Assembly: GCF_028737195.1 (NCBI RefSeq)
Contig: NZ_JAQZAJ010000001.1
Location: forward strand, 992,001 to 1,056,000
Length of the DNA: 64,000 bases
Source of the DNA: Pseudovibrio exalbescens
GTDB taxonomy: Bacteria; Pseudomonadota; Alphaproteobacteria; Rhizobiales; Stappiaceae
Reading direction: 5' to 3'
Part shown: positions 44,212 through 53,583 of the stretch, in pieces
How the letters are laid out: each line of letters opens with the position of its first letter
How positions within the stretch are numbered: the first letter of the stretch is position 1
Program-made: the position numbers and the translations under genes
Notes under the pieces: model-generated
Told to the model about the DNA's origin: nothing
The model's input: only the letters and a program-made list of their open reading frames with translations
Databases searched by the model: none

Positions 44212-44913
44212 ATGGATATGTTTGACCCTTCAACCCTTGAGATCGAGCGGATCTACGCCTCCAGCTTGGGGCTTGGTTTACGGACCATCGGAGTTACAGC
44301 TACGACTTGGGACAGCGGGACCACAAGCCTTGCCAAGTCCCTCGCCTCACGTTCTGCCCTTGCAGAACAAAAAACACTTTACGTGGATCTCACAACACCC
44401 GTTCGAGCGGAAGGCGATCCAAGTGAGGGGGAGTGGCAGCCGCATCTTTCCGGCCCCGGTCAGGCCATTCAAACCGGCGGGGATGAACCCTATGACCGGC
44501 TGATCCTGCACGCTGACTTGAAGGATGCAATGGCAGTGCGAGACCGCGACCGGCTCAAGATTGCCTTTAACAGCGACCTGATCCGATACCGCGCCATTGT
44601 GGTGGACCTGCCCCCTATCCCCCGCTCCAATCCGGCAGCGCTTCCATCCAACATCGGCGCGGCCTCCTGCGAGGGGATCGTGCTGATCGGCCTCGTTGGG
44701 GCTGTTACAGAGGAAACCCTGAGCCAAAGCTACGAAGCCATCCGTGCCACCGGAACCCAATTGCTAGGCATGGTACTGAACGACCGCGATGCGCCGACTT
44801 TAGGTCAAGAAATGGCGCGCGAGGCCCTGAGGTTCCGCCGTGTCTTCCCATGGCTTGCCAATGGGCTTGCAAGCAAGGCCTTGAAGTCGAAGCTTTTGAA
44901 CTCCCGTCCATAA
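44212..44913 (+). CDS. Wzc/CpsD-like ATPase with degenerate P-loop
   Basis: A 233-residue MinD/BY-kinase-type protein of the kind that works with Wzz-like co-polymerases. The fold pattern is visible: GVTATTWDSGTTSLAKSLA at 27-45 in place of the Walker A, KTLYVDL (A' aspartate D59), and the Walker B RAIVVDLPPI near 127-135. The Walker A lysine is replaced by threonine (GTT where GKS/T is expected) and the preceding GEG is lost. There is no tyrosine cluster at the C-terminus. It is therefore probably not an active tyrosine kinase but a structural partner of the co-polymerase at 29979 or the exporter. GGAGGA precedes the ATG. It is last in the export operon. Confidence 0.78.
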   Translation: MDMFDPSTLEIERIYASSLGLGLRTIGVTATTWDSGTTSLAKSLASRSALAEQKTLYVDLTTPVRAEGDPSEGEWQPHLSGPGQAIQTGGDEPYDRLILHADLKDAMAVRDRDRLKIAFNSDLIRYRAIVVDLPPIPRSNPAALPSNIGAASCEGIVLIGLVGAVTEETLSQSYEAIRATGTQLLGMVLNDRDAPTLGQEMAREALRFRRVFPWLANGLASKALKSKLLNSRP

Positions 44914-44958
44914 CCCGCCCGCGTCTCTTGCGAACCCACGGCGACACCAGATAGACTG

Positions 44959-45897
44959 GTGCGCATCACAGCCAGCCTTCGCCAGCTATTAACACGCGCC
45001 AGACGACCGGGATCCCTGATGCGAGGGTATGCAGACGCTTCGAAACACCAAAAAGACGATGAGCGGTTCAACCCAGAAGCCGCCAGCCTTCCCTATCGGT
45101 TTACTGAGCTGGTGGAGCGCTCTGCGCCGGGTGCCCGACCGCTTCTTGAGAAGCGGCTGATTGTTCCCTACAGCGGCATAGCCGCAATGGCAGAGCTTCG
45201 CGACTACGACAGCCTTGAGCGCAACTGTTCTGCATGGATCCAGCCACTTCTTCAACATTTTATGGAGGAGCGCGGGGCTACAACGGTAAAGATTGCAGCC
45301 TCTCAAGCGCTCAAAAGCTTGGCGCAAAGCCTGCTCAACCGCATGGTCGTGAACTACCTCTTGACCGGCCGTGCTCCACGCGTTGGCGAACTGCGCTTCC
45401 TTCCAAGAGGCAAAGCGCCGTGGATAGAGCTGTTTCTGGATCCTCGTATTATGCCTGAGGAAGTGGACTTTGACCCGGACAAAGGACCATCAGAACTGTT
45501 TCAGCTCTCCATCACGATCGAGAACATCGTGAACGTCCTCCACGCAGCGCTTGGACGTCGCAAGACGCCGAAGCCCGTGTTCTTCTCAAGTGTTGCACTC
45601 GCCATCTTAAGCCCCCTCATGGTCGCCCGCCGCCATGGCGCGCATCCGCAAGAGGTTGCCTCCCTGATGCGGCGATTGCTGCCCGCACTTGGAAAAGACA
45701 TCAACTCAGGCGTTGTGTGGCGACAACGGGTACTCGATGGGCGAACTGAGTACGCCCCTCGGCGCAAGGCCTGTTGTCTCAAGTATGCGCTACCAGACAA
45801 GCCCCATTTGTGCTCCACCTGTTCGCGCAGACCAGAGACACTGTTCTTTGAGAAGGTTCCAGTGCTCGGCGGCCATGACACCGCCGACGGTCGCTAG
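44959..45897 (+). CDS. FhuF-like siderophore-iron reductase
   Basis: A 312-residue protein whose C-terminus carries the [2Fe-2S] signature of the FhuF family: RRKACCLKYALPD..LCSTCSRRP, with cysteines 272, 273, 285 and 288 (CC-x11-C-x2-C). Members reduce ferric iron bound to siderophores in the cytoplasm. The upstream part matches the family only loosely. The start is a GTG at 44959 with no clear ribosome binding site; an ATG at 45019 would remove the first 20 residues. No siderophore or TonB gene is in the neighbourhood. It follows the export operon by 45 bases in the same direction, so read-through is possible. Confidence 0.7.
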   Translation: MRITASLRQLLTRARRPGSLMRGYADASKHQKDDERFNPEAASLPYRFTELVERSAPGARPLLEKRLIVPYSGIAAMAELRDYDSLERNCSAWIQPLLQHFMEERGATTVKIAASQALKSLAQSLLNRMVVNYLLTGRAPRVGELRFLPRGKAPWIELFLDPRIMPEEVDFDPDKGPSELFQLSITIENIVNVLHAALGRRKTPKPVFFSSVALAILSPLMVARRHGAHPQEVASLMRRLLPALGKDINSGVVWRQRVLDGRTEYAPRRKACCLKYALPDKPHLCSTCSRRPETLFFEKVPVLGGHDTADGR

Positions 45898-45907
45898 CCG
45901 GTCTCTA

Positions 45908-47380
45908 TCAAGAGGCCAGTTTTGTCGCGGTTTGGCGGCCCAAGTCCGGCAGAGTGACAATGCGATTACCGCGGAGGTCGCTTGCGCAAATGATGAAACC
46001 GCGCTCTTCCATATGGGTCAGAAGCCAGCGGGCTCGCCCCGGAGACCTGGTGCCATAGGCCTTGGCGATTTCCAGATCTGCCGGGCATGGTTGCTCGGCA
46101 AGCGCGGCTTTCGCCAACAGCAAATAGACGCCGCGCATTTCTTCAGGCAACTGCGAGGCGACAATCTCCACCTGCCCCCAGTCGCCCTCTGCAACTTCCT
46201 TCTTATCCACGCCAGCGCGCGCCACAGAGAGCAGACGACGGAACCTTGGCAGGTCTGGGCACTTGATCCGCTCAATTCGGCAACGCACTTGAAAGTCCTG
46301 ATAGAGCTGCGATACCGGCTGGAACGCTGCATCGGGATCTTCCAACATGCTGGCCAGAATTTCTTCCAGTTGAGCGTTCTTTTCCTCAAGGTTGAAGAGG
46401 TCTTCCGGGTCGGTTTCCGGCTCAGCCTGTGCTGCCTGAATTTGCGCGGCGGCAGTGCGCGAGAGCTGCTGCATCACATCCTTTGCAGAAGGAGCAGCAA
46501 TGCGGTTCGAATGCAGGACCGGGTCATTTTCAGAAGCCGTAAAAATAAGTTCGGCGGCATTGTCGGTCTGCTGTTCCGGCAGCGGCATGAGCTTGGTGGA
46601 ACCATTTCGGCCCGAAGTGACCACCTCGCCAATTTTAGCCCGTTCCGGACGGCGAGAAATTGCCGGCCCCAAGGCGATAAAGTGACCACGGTCCAGGTTT
46701 CGGAATTGCTCTGCCTGACGGCGCTCCATACCGAGCAGGTCTGAAGCGCGCTGCATGTCGATATCAAGGAAGGTACGGCCCATGAAGAAATTTGTTGCTT
46801 CCGCAGCAACATTCTTCGCCAGCTTTGCCAAGCGCTGGGTCGCAATTACCCCGGCAAGGCCGCGTTTACGGCCACGGCACATGAGGTTGGTCATTGCCGT
46901 CAGAGACAGGCGGCGCGCTTCTTCGCCGTAATCCCCGGCGCCGCTTGGTGCAAACAGCTGCGCTTCATCCACGACCACCAGGACCGGGTACCAATAGTTG
47001 CGGTCGATATCAAACAAGCCATTCAGAAACGCAGCCGCCGCTTTCAACTGCTTGTCCGGTTCCAGCTCTTCCATATTCAGGATGACAGAAATGCGGTGTT
47101 GGCGCACACGGGCAGCGATCATGGTCAGTTCCCGCTCGCTCATGGTGGCGTCAATAACCACGTGGCCGAAGTGGTCCGCCAGCATCACGAAGTCACCTTC
47201 CGGGTCGATGACGACCTGCTGAACCCACGGCGCACTCTGCTCCATCAACCGTCGCAGCAGATGTGACTTTCCTGAGCCAGAGTTACCCTGAACCAGAAGG
47301 CGCGTCGCCAGTAATTCTTCCAGATCGATTGTTGAAGAAGTGCCGTTTGGCTTAGTCCCCATTTCGATCGTAACTGTCAT
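45908..47380 (-). CDS. HerA-like (DUF87/DUF853) ATP-binding protein
   Basis: A 490-residue P-loop ATPase of the HerA/FtsK superfamily. Walker A is GNSGSGKSH near residue 32, Walker B VLVVVDEAQLF near 137, with LMCRGRKRGLAGVIATQR as sensor region and the FLDIDMQRASDLLG segment. The C-terminal third (about 320-490) is acidic and helical and ends in a winged-helix-like tail. In archaea and some bacteria HerA works with the nuclease NurA in end resection; no nuclease gene is adjacent. AGAGAAGGT precedes the ATG at 47380. The gene converges on the FhuF-like gene with 10 bases between them. Confidence 0.82.
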   Translation of the reverse strand: MTVTIEMGTKPNGTSSTIDLEELLATRLLVQGNSGSGKSHLLRRLMEQSAPWVQQVVIDPEGDFVMLADHFGHVVIDATMSERELTMIAARVRQHRISVILNMEELEPDKQLKAAAAFLNGLFDIDRNYWYPVLVVVDEAQLFAPSGAGDYGEEARRLSLTAMTNLMCRGRKRGLAGVIATQRLAKLAKNVAAEATNFFMGRTFLDIDMQRASDLLGMERRQAEQFRNLDRGHFIALGPAISRRPERAKIGEVVTSGRNGSTKLMPLPEQQTDNAAELIFTASENDPVLHSNRIAAPSAKDVMQQLSRTAAAQIQAAQAEPETDPEDLFNLEEKNAQLEEILASMLEDPDAAFQPVSQLYQDFQVRCRIERIKCPDLPRFRRLLSVARAGVDKKEVAEGDWGQVEIVASQLPEEMRGVYLLLAKAALAEQPCPADLEIAKAYGTRSPGRARWLLTHMEERGFIICASDLRGNRIVTLPDLGRQTATKLAS

Positions 47381-47811
47381 GTACCTTCTCTTTCAGCAGC
47401 GCGTTGGAACCGGCAATGATAGCGTGCCGTCTCCGGCCAAACAGGATTTCCTGAGCGGCGCGGCACAGCAAGAGCCGTCCGTACCATTGCGTTGCCACGG
47501 GAGCTCAACTTCAAAACCTTGGAATCTGCGCTTGGGTGCGCTCGCAGCCTTTATGCCAGCAAACGGCACGATTCGAGGAGGGGAGATTAATCCACCTGTT
47601 GATGACAGCTCAAACCTGCCCACATACCCACAGGAGATGGTGCCATGCCTCATTGTTCACCGGTGAGATACCATCATTGGATAAACTTCCGCTAGGTGAC
47701 GCTTTCGTCATGAAATCAACATGAGAGCTGCGCAATATCAAAACTCGACGTTTGACCTATTCATGAAAATGGCAGTTGCCCCTGCCACTTGTTTTTGGCC
47801 TAAATGAACGT
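47381..47811. other. Intergenic region without a recognisable gene
   Basis: These 431 bases separate the divergent HerA-like and hemolysin III genes. Short frames cross it but none has a good start or resembles a known protein. I see no repeat or RNA gene. It should contain both promoters, but no motif is convincing by eye. Confidence 0.55.
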
Positions 47812-48498
47812 ATGACCAGATCAGATCTTATACCGGTTGCTCCCCGACATACTCCGAGAACAGAGACCAGAGGCGAACTCATTGCCGATGGTATCATTCA
47901 TGTGTTGGGCATTGCACTAGGAGCCGCAGCAACAACGGCATTCATCATTTTGCTCTGGTCCTATGAAGACCCGGCGCGAAAGATCAGCATCTTCATTTAT
48001 GCTGGTTGCCTCATGACCATGTTGATCTGCTCGGCTACCTACAACATTTTGGCCAAGGACAATCGTATCGGCATTCTCAGACGCTTGGATCACTCGGCGA
48101 TTTTCCTCATGATTGCCGGCACTTACACGCCGCTCTGCCTGATGGTTCTGGGAGGCTGGACAGGCACCATTCTGCTCGCCGTGGTTTGGTCGGGTGCTGT
48201 TGCGGGCGCCACCATCAAGATCTTTCACATGCACCGATTTGAGCGGCTCACCGTTCCGATCTATCTCGCGCTCGGATGGGCGGCAATTTTCGCTATTGTC
48301 CCGCTGTATCAGCAAGCTTCAACTGCAGGGTTCGTGTTTCTGGTCGTCGGCGGCGGCCTATATACTGTCGGCACGTTATTCTACGTCTGGAAGACCCTGC
48401 CCTATCAGAACGCCATCTGGCATGGTTTCGTTCTTAGCGCCGCCATATGCCATTTTGTATCAATCCTGATTGATACGGTCGTGCCGGTTCTGGCCTAG
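47812..48498 (+). CDS. Hemolysin III/TrhA family membrane protein
   Basis: A 228-residue inner-membrane protein with seven hydrophobic segments of the PAQR/hemolysin III superfamily. Family marks are ELIADGIIHVLGIALG in the first helix, RRLDHSAIFLMIAGTYTPL in the middle and NAIWHGFVLSAAICHFVSI near the end, giving the conserved S-H-H-H set of a metal-dependent hydrolase-like site. Bacterial members affect membrane lipid homeostasis; haemolysis is a historical name. The frame opens at 47776. The ATG at 47812 was chosen as the usual family start. It stands alone. Confidence 0.88.
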   Translation: MTRSDLIPVAPRHTPRTETRGELIADGIIHVLGIALGAAATTAFIILLWSYEDPARKISIFIYAGCLMTMLICSATYNILAKDNRIGILRRLDHSAIFLMIAGTYTPLCLMVLGGWTGTILLAVVWSGAVAGATIKIFHMHRFERLTVPIYLALGWAAIFAIVPLYQQASTAGFVFLVVGGGLYTVGTLFYVWKTLPYQNAIWHGFVLSAAICHFVSILIDTVVPVLA

Positions 48499-48651
48499 GC
48501 AACTTGCAATAAGTTCACCGGCTTATTGAAATTCTCTCACCCAAAGACAGCATTGCGCCTTTGGCAGGGCTTCCGCTACAACTGAGTGCTCCAACCAAAA
48601 ACTGGGAGCAGACCCAATCTCTCCCATTTCGCTTCCGGAGCCACTCCCCGC

Positions 48652-49707
48652 ATGACTGCTTCAACACCAAAGATCTTTGACGGCCATAACGATACGCTTT
48701 TGAAACTCGTCATGCATCGCGGTACCAAGAAAGAGCGCAGCTTTTTTGAGCGCGTGGACTACGATCATATTGATCTGCCGCGCGCAAAAGAAGGCAACCT
48801 GTGTGGCGGCTTCTTCGCCCTGTGGGTACCTTCGCAGCGCGACCTCAAAGCCGATATGGGCACAGCCCACGATGATCCCTCAAACTTCTCCAGTGTGCCG
48901 CAAGAGAGCGCTCTGGCCTATACCGGCCAACTGATTTCGCAGGCCGTCCAAATCGAACGCGCAGCCAAAGGAGAGGTCATCCTATGCCGCTCCACCCGCG
49001 AAATCCGTGAGACTGCCGCGCAAGACAAGTTTGCAATCCTGCTTCACATGGAAGGTGCGGAAGCAATTGATCCGGATTTTGCGGCGCTGGATATGCTCTA
49101 TGAGGCCGGGCTGCGGTCCATAGGACCGGTTTGGAGCCGTCAGAACATCTTTGCAGACGGTGTCCCAATGCGTTTCAACTCTTCGCCTGATACGGGCTCT
49201 GGCCTCACTGAAAAGGGACGGGAGCTGGTCAGGCGCTGCAATCACATGGGCGTGATGCTGGACATGTCTCACATTACCGAAAAAGGGTTTTGGGACGTGG
49301 CTGCCTTAAGCACAAAGCCGCTTGTCGCCACCCATTCCAACGTCCACGCCATCTGCCCACATGCCCGCAACTTGACGGATAAGCAACTCGCAGCGATTGC
49401 CGAGAGCAAGGGCGTAGTCGGGATAAACTTCGCCGTTAGTTTCCTGCGCGAAGATGGCAGCTGGAGTGCAGACACACCGCTGGACCTTGTTGTGCGACAC
49501 GCCGCCTATCTTGTTGAGAAGCTAGGTGAAGATGGGGTCGCGCTCGGCTCCGACTTTGATGGCTGCCGCGTGCCGAAAGATCTGAAAGATGCCAGTGGCC
49601 TGCCCTGCCTCATTGAAGCCTTGCGAACGGCAGGTTTTGGGGAAGAACTCATCGAGAAGATCGCGCACAAGAACTGGTGGAGTGTGTTGGAGCGGACCGG
49701 CATTTAG
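48652..49707 (+). CDS. Membrane dipeptidase (renal dipeptidase family, M19)
   Basis: A 351-residue zinc amidohydrolase that cleaves dipeptides, including some with a D-residue. Features are the metal-binding FDGHNDTL near the N-terminus, LLHMEGAEAI, the SxxH-type LDMSHITEKGFWDVA and ATHSNVHAICPHARNLTD, and GSDFDGCRVP with the active-site Asp. No signal peptide is visible, as is common in bacterial members. The frame opens at 48586; the ATG at 48652 has CGGAG about 12 bases upstream and fits the family start. It converges with the oligopeptide transporter operon across a shared terminator, and could process peptides that the transporter imports. Confidence 0.92.
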   Translation: MTASTPKIFDGHNDTLLKLVMHRGTKKERSFFERVDYDHIDLPRAKEGNLCGGFFALWVPSQRDLKADMGTAHDDPSNFSSVPQESALAYTGQLISQAVQIERAAKGEVILCRSTREIRETAAQDKFAILLHMEGAEAIDPDFAALDMLYEAGLRSIGPVWSRQNIFADGVPMRFNSSPDTGSGLTEKGRELVRRCNHMGVMLDMSHITEKGFWDVAALSTKPLVATHSNVHAICPHARNLTDKQLAAIAESKGVVGINFAVSFLREDGSWSADTPLDLVVRHAAYLVEKLGEDGVALGSDFDGCRVPKDLKDASGLPCLIEALRTAGFGEELIEKIAHKNWWSVLERTGI

Positions 49708-49737
49708 GCGCAGACCAAGCAGCGTTCTCACCAAACG

Positions 49738-49765
49738 AAAAACCCGGCACAAGGCCGGGTTTTTA
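49738..49765. terminator. Bidirectional terminator between dipeptidase and peptide transporter genes
   Basis: Stem ACCCGGC (49742-49748) and GCCGGGT (49754-49760) with a 5-base loop, preceded by an A-run and followed by a T-run, so it can work on both strands. It lies between two convergent transcription units. Confidence 0.88.
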
Positions 49766-49784
49766 TTCACTATTGCATCAGATC

Positions 49785-51407
49785 TCAAGCAACAACAGGC
49801 TCGTCATGCTTGAGAACGGCAGCCTCGACCAGTTCCTTGGTATAGGCCTCCTGCGGATTGCTGAAGATCTCAGCGGCAGAGCCCTGCTCCACAACAACAC
49901 CCTTCTTCATCACCATGACGGTGTCCGACATGGCACGCACAACAGCCAAATCGTGAGAAATGAAGAGGTATGTCAGGTTGTGTTCGTCCTGGAACTTGCG
50001 GAGCAGTTCGACAACCTGCTTCTGGATTGTGCGGTCCAGCGCGGAGGTTGGCTCATCCAGCACCACAAGTTTTGGCTTCAACACCATGGTACGCGCGATG
50101 GCGATACGCTGACGCTGTCCACCCGAGAACTCGTGCGGATAGCGGTTGCGCATGCTTGGGTCCATGGACACTTCTTCCAGGGCCTGACAGGCGTAGCGGT
50201 CACGCTCAGCAGCGGAAAGGTGCGGTTCATGAACCAACAAGCCTTCCGTGATGATCTGGCCTACCGTCAGACGCGGGCTCAATGAACCAAACGGATCCTG
50301 GAAGATAAGCTGCATTTCCTTGCGCAGCGGACGCATTGCACGCCGCGTTGCCCCGGAAATGTCCTTGCCCATATAGACCACGCGGCCCTTTGAAGGCAGC
50401 AACTGCAGCACGGCACGACCAAGCGTGGATTTGCCTGAACCGGACTCGCCCACGATGCCTAGGGTCTGACCTTCACGCACCTTCAAAGAGATGTCGTTTA
50501 CGGCCCGTAGAACGTGTTTTGGCATCAAGAAACCGTTTTCGGTCTCAAACTCCACACGAACGTCGGTCGCATCCAGCACCAAAGGCTTTGTGTCCGGCAC
50601 AAGATCTTTGCGCCCTGTTGGCTCAGCATCCAACAACATGCGCGTATACTCATGCTGTGGGTTGCCAAAGATCTCTTTGGTGTTGCCTTCTTCAACCACT
50701 TCACCCCGGCGCATCACGTAAACGCGGTCAGAGATCCGTTCCACGATGCCCAGATCGTGGGTGATGAAGACGACAGCCATGCCGAGACGCTTCTGCAGAT
50801 CGGCCATCAGGTCAAGGATTTGAGCCTGAGTGGTCACATCCAGTGCGGTGGTTGGTTCGTCCGCAATGAGAATGTCTGGGTCGTTTGCCAGTGCCATTGC
50901 GATCATCACGCGTTGGCGCTGCCCACCGGACATTTCATAGGGATAAGCCTTCACCTTACGTGCAGGCTCAGGAATGCCAACCAGCTCGAGAAGCTCGACG
51001 GCTCGCTTGCGAGCGCTCGCCCATGTATATTCACCGTGCTCGACCATTGGCTCGCACAACTGACGCTCAATGGTGTAGAGCGGGTCAAGCGATGTCATTG
51101 GCTCCTGGAAGATCATTGTGATCTTCGCGCCACGGATCTTGTTGAGCTTGCGAGAAGACAACCCAAGAATGTTGTTGCCTTCATACTTCACGCTGCCTGA
51201 GGTCCGGCCATTTGACGCGAGCAGGCCCATGGCCGCCATCATCGTCTGGCTTTTACCAGAGCCGGACTCGCCCACGATCGCAACGGTCTCGCCCTTGTCG
51301 ACGTGGATGTTGATGCCTTTAACGGCATTAACGGTGCCGGTGTTGGTCTCGAAATCGACTTTGAGGTTCTCGATTTCAAGAACAGTGTTTTCGTTTACTG
51401 TACTCAT
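49785..51407 (-). CDS. Oligopeptide ABC transporter, fused double ATPase (YejF-like)
   Basis: A 540-residue protein with two complete ABC ATPase domains, as in YejF, equivalent to separate OppD and OppF. The first (about 8-260) has Walker A GESGSGKS, signature MSGGQRQRV and Walker [13 protein letters not shown]. The second (about 285-530) has [18 protein letters not shown] and [12 protein letters not shown]. It energises peptide uptake at the inner membrane. AGAGGG lies 5 bases before the ATG. It follows permease genes by 9 and 11 bases in a four-gene operon. Confidence 0.93.
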   Translation of the reverse strand: MSTVNENTVLEIENLKVDFETNTGTVNAVKGINIHVDKGETVAIVGESGSGKSQTMMAAMGLLASNGRTSGSVKYEGNNILGLSSRKLNKIRGAKITMIFQEPMTSLDPLYTIERQLCEPMVEHGEYTWASARKRAVELLELVGIPEPARKVKAYPYEMSGGQRQRVMIAMALANDPDILIADEPTTALDVTTQAQILDLMADLQKRLGMAVVFITHDLGIVERISDRVYVMRRGEVVEEGNTKEIFGNPQHEYTRMLLDAEPTGRKDLVPDTKPLVLDATDVRVEFETENGFLMPKHVLRAVNDISLKVREGQTLGIVGESGSGKSTLGRAVLQLLPSKGRVVYMGKDISGATRRAMRPLRKEMQLIFQDPFGSLSPRLTVGQIITEGLLVHEPHLSAAERDRYACQALEEVSMDPSMRNRYPHEFSGGQRQRIAIARTMVLKPKLVVLDEPTSALDRTIQKQVVELLRKFQDEHNLTYLFISHDLAVVRAMSDTVMVMKKGVVVEQGSAAEIFSNPQEAYTKELVEAAVLKHDEPVVA

Positions 51408-51416
51408 CCAGCCCTC

Positions 51417-52544
51417 TTATCGATCTTTCGGATCCAACGCATCGCGCAGACCATCACCGATGAAGTTCAGCGCAAACAGCGTGGAAGTGAGGAACAGGGA
51501 TGGGAAGATCAGCATCCAAGGCGCACCCTGAAGATTACGCGCACCTTCTGAGATCAAAACACCCCAGCTGGTCATTGGCTCCTGAACGCCCAGTCCCAAG
51601 AAGGACAGGAAGCTTTCCAGAAGGATTACCTTTGGTACCAGAAGTGTCATGTAGACAACAACAGGGCCAAGGGTGTTCGGGATGATGTGACGCTTCAAGA
51701 TACCGCCACTCTCAACGCCCATTGCTTCCGCAGCCTGAACGTATTCCTGACGTTTGATGGAAAGCGTCTGACCGCGCACAATACGCGCCATATCCAGCCA
51801 TTCCACCGCACCCACGGCTATAAACATCAAGACGAAATTTCGCCCAAAGAACACCACGAGCATGATCACGAAGAAGATGAACGGCAGTGAGTAGAGGATA
51901 TCTACCACGCGCATCATGATCAGATCGACCTTGCCGCCGAAGTAACCGGAAACGGTACCGTAGATCACACCAATGGAAATCGCGACCAAGGTTGCGAGCA
52001 AACCAATTGTCAGAGATACACGGCCAGCAATCAGAGTCCGGGTGAGCATGTCACGACCGTTCGCATCCGTACCGAAGTAGAAATGCATGTACTGAACGTC
52101 AGCAGTTACAGTAGCGCTCTTGCGATCCTCAGAGTAGTTGATGATCTGAGTATTTTCGAAGATGTCAGAACGATCGAAGCGACGGGTATTGCGCTCATCA
52201 ATTTCACGACGAGAAGTGACTTCGGCTTCCACCTTGCCATCAACAACCTGATAGCTCTCTACATTCAGTCGTGCGCGCTTGGCGACAGACATGAATGCAG
52301 GTTCAATCTGGTCCTGTCGCGGGTAGGCTTCCAGGCTGGCTGGCACCTTGACGTAGTCACGGTAAACCGCGTCGTACTCGTGCGGAGCCAACATAGGACC
52401 AATGATGGACAAGATCGTGATGAAGATCAGAACAACGATCGAAGTTACCGCAGCGCGGTTGGCCTTCAATCGGTCCTTCGCATCGTCCCAAAGGGAACGC
52501 CCTAGCTCTGGCGTTTCTTTATTATTAGTAGAGGTAACACTCAT
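51417..52544 (-). CDS. Oligopeptide ABC transporter permease (OppC/YejE-like)
   Basis: A 375-residue permease. After a cytoplasmic N-terminus and a first membrane segment (about 36-55), a large insertion (about 60-160) faces the periplasm. The conserved FGTDANGRDMLTRTLIAGRVSLTIG of OppC proteins follows, then five more membrane segments with the EAA loop VQAAEAMGVESGGILKRHIIPNTLGP. The insertion makes it longer than typical OppC (about 300) and resembles YejE. It pairs with the permease at 52556. Confidence 0.92.
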   Translation of the reverse strand: MSVTSTNNKETPELGRSLWDDAKDRLKANRAAVTSIVVLIFITILSIIGPMLAPHEYDAVYRDYVKVPASLEAYPRQDQIEPAFMSVAKRARLNVESYQVVDGKVEAEVTSRREIDERNTRRFDRSDIFENTQIINYSEDRKSATVTADVQYMHFYFGTDANGRDMLTRTLIAGRVSLTIGLLATLVAISIGVIYGTVSGYFGGKVDLIMMRVVDILYSLPFIFFVIMLVVFFGRNFVLMFIAVGAVEWLDMARIVRGQTLSIKRQEYVQAAEAMGVESGGILKRHIIPNTLGPVVVYMTLLVPKVILLESFLSFLGLGVQEPMTSWGVLISEGARNLQGAPWMLIFPSLFLTSTLFALNFIGDGLRDALDPKDR

Positions 52545-52555
52545 TTGCGGGAACC

Positions 52556-53479
52556 TCAGTCGAAGCGAACGCGCGGATCAAGCACTGCATAGAGCAGATC
52601 CACGATCAAGTTGAAGAGGATAACGAAACAAGCCACAACAACTACGGTACCCATGACGAGGGTGTAGTCGCGGTTCAAAGCGCCTTGTACGAAATAGCGG
52701 CCGATGCCCGGGATACCGAAAATGGTCTCGATCACAACGGAACCAGTCAGGAGCGCTGCAGCTGCAGGGCCGAGATAGGTTACCACCGGCAGGATCGCGC
52801 CGCGGAGTGCGTGGACCACGACAATGGTGTATCCAGACAAGCCATAGGCACGGGCAGTGCGTACGTGGTTTGAACGCAGGGCTTCAATCATTGAGCCGCG
52901 TGTCAGACGTGCAACAATCGCGATCTGTGGCAGCGCCAATGTCACCACCGGCAGGATCTTGTTCACGAAGGCTCCACCGCCCCAACCGCCGACCGGCAGC
53001 CAGCCCCAGTAGACGCCGAGAACCAGCGTCAGGCAGGGCGCGACCACGAAGTTCGGAATGGTCACACCGAACGTCGCAGCAGTCATGACGGAGTAGTCAA
53101 CGCCTTTGTTCTGCCGAAGGGCAGCAATGACGCCGAAAAAACCACCAATTACAAGAGCAAGGGTGAGCGCACCAAGACCCAACTGCATAGAAATAGGCAG
53201 GCTTTGCGCAAAAAGTTCATTGATAGAAAAATCTCGGAAGAAGAAGCTCGGCCCGAAATCGCCGGACAATACACTCTTCAAATAGATGAGGTACTGCTCC
53301 CAGAGAGACTTATCCAAATTGTAAATCTTGTTCAGATTTTCCATTACCTTAGCTTCGAGCGGACGCTCCAGATCGAAGGGACCACCTGGCGCGATGCGCA
53401 TGAGGAAGAAGGAAATGGTAATAATCAGAAACAAGGTCGGTATTGCGCTGAGCAGACGGCCCAGAACATAACGCAGCAT
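52556..53479 (-). CDS. Oligopeptide ABC transporter permease (OppB/YejB-like)
   Basis: A 307-residue permease with six membrane segments and the normal OppB length. It begins MLRYVLGRLLSAIPTLFLI, has FGPSFFFRDFSINELFAQSLPIS in the first periplasmic loop, the EAA loop HVRTARAYGLSGYTIVVVHALR and ends LLYAVLDPRVRFD. It forms the membrane channel together with the OppC-like protein encoded next. The gene follows the binding-protein gene after a 104-base spacer that contains a strong stem-loop. Confidence 0.93.
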   Translation of the reverse strand: MLRYVLGRLLSAIPTLFLIITISFFLMRIAPGGPFDLERPLEAKVMENLNKIYNLDKSLWEQYLIYLKSVLSGDFGPSFFFRDFSINELFAQSLPISMQLGLGALTLALVIGGFFGVIAALRQNKGVDYSVMTAATFGVTIPNFVVAPCLTLVLGVYWGWLPVGGWGGGAFVNKILPVVTLALPQIAIVARLTRGSMIEALRSNHVRTARAYGLSGYTIVVVHALRGAILPVVTYLGPAAAALLTGSVVIETIFGIPGIGRYFVQGALNRDYTLVMGTVVVVACFVILFNLIVDLLYAVLDPRVRFD

Positions 53480-53529
53480 GGCCCTGTATCTCCAATTGTT
53501 TATAGTTTTGTTCAGTGCCTGATAACAAA

Positions 53530-53565
53530 GGAACCGGCCACAGTGGGTGCCACCATGGCCGGTCC
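53530..53565 (-). terminator. Intercistronic stem-loop between binding-protein and permease genes
   Basis: GGAACCGGCCA (53530-53540) pairs with TGGCCGGTCC (53556-53565), with a smaller inner helix. On the minus strand the stem is followed by TTTG, not a true T-run. It probably acts as a partial terminator or protects the upstream mRNA, giving more binding protein than permease. Confidence 0.65.
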
Positions 53566-53583
53566 TACTGAACTTACTTTACG

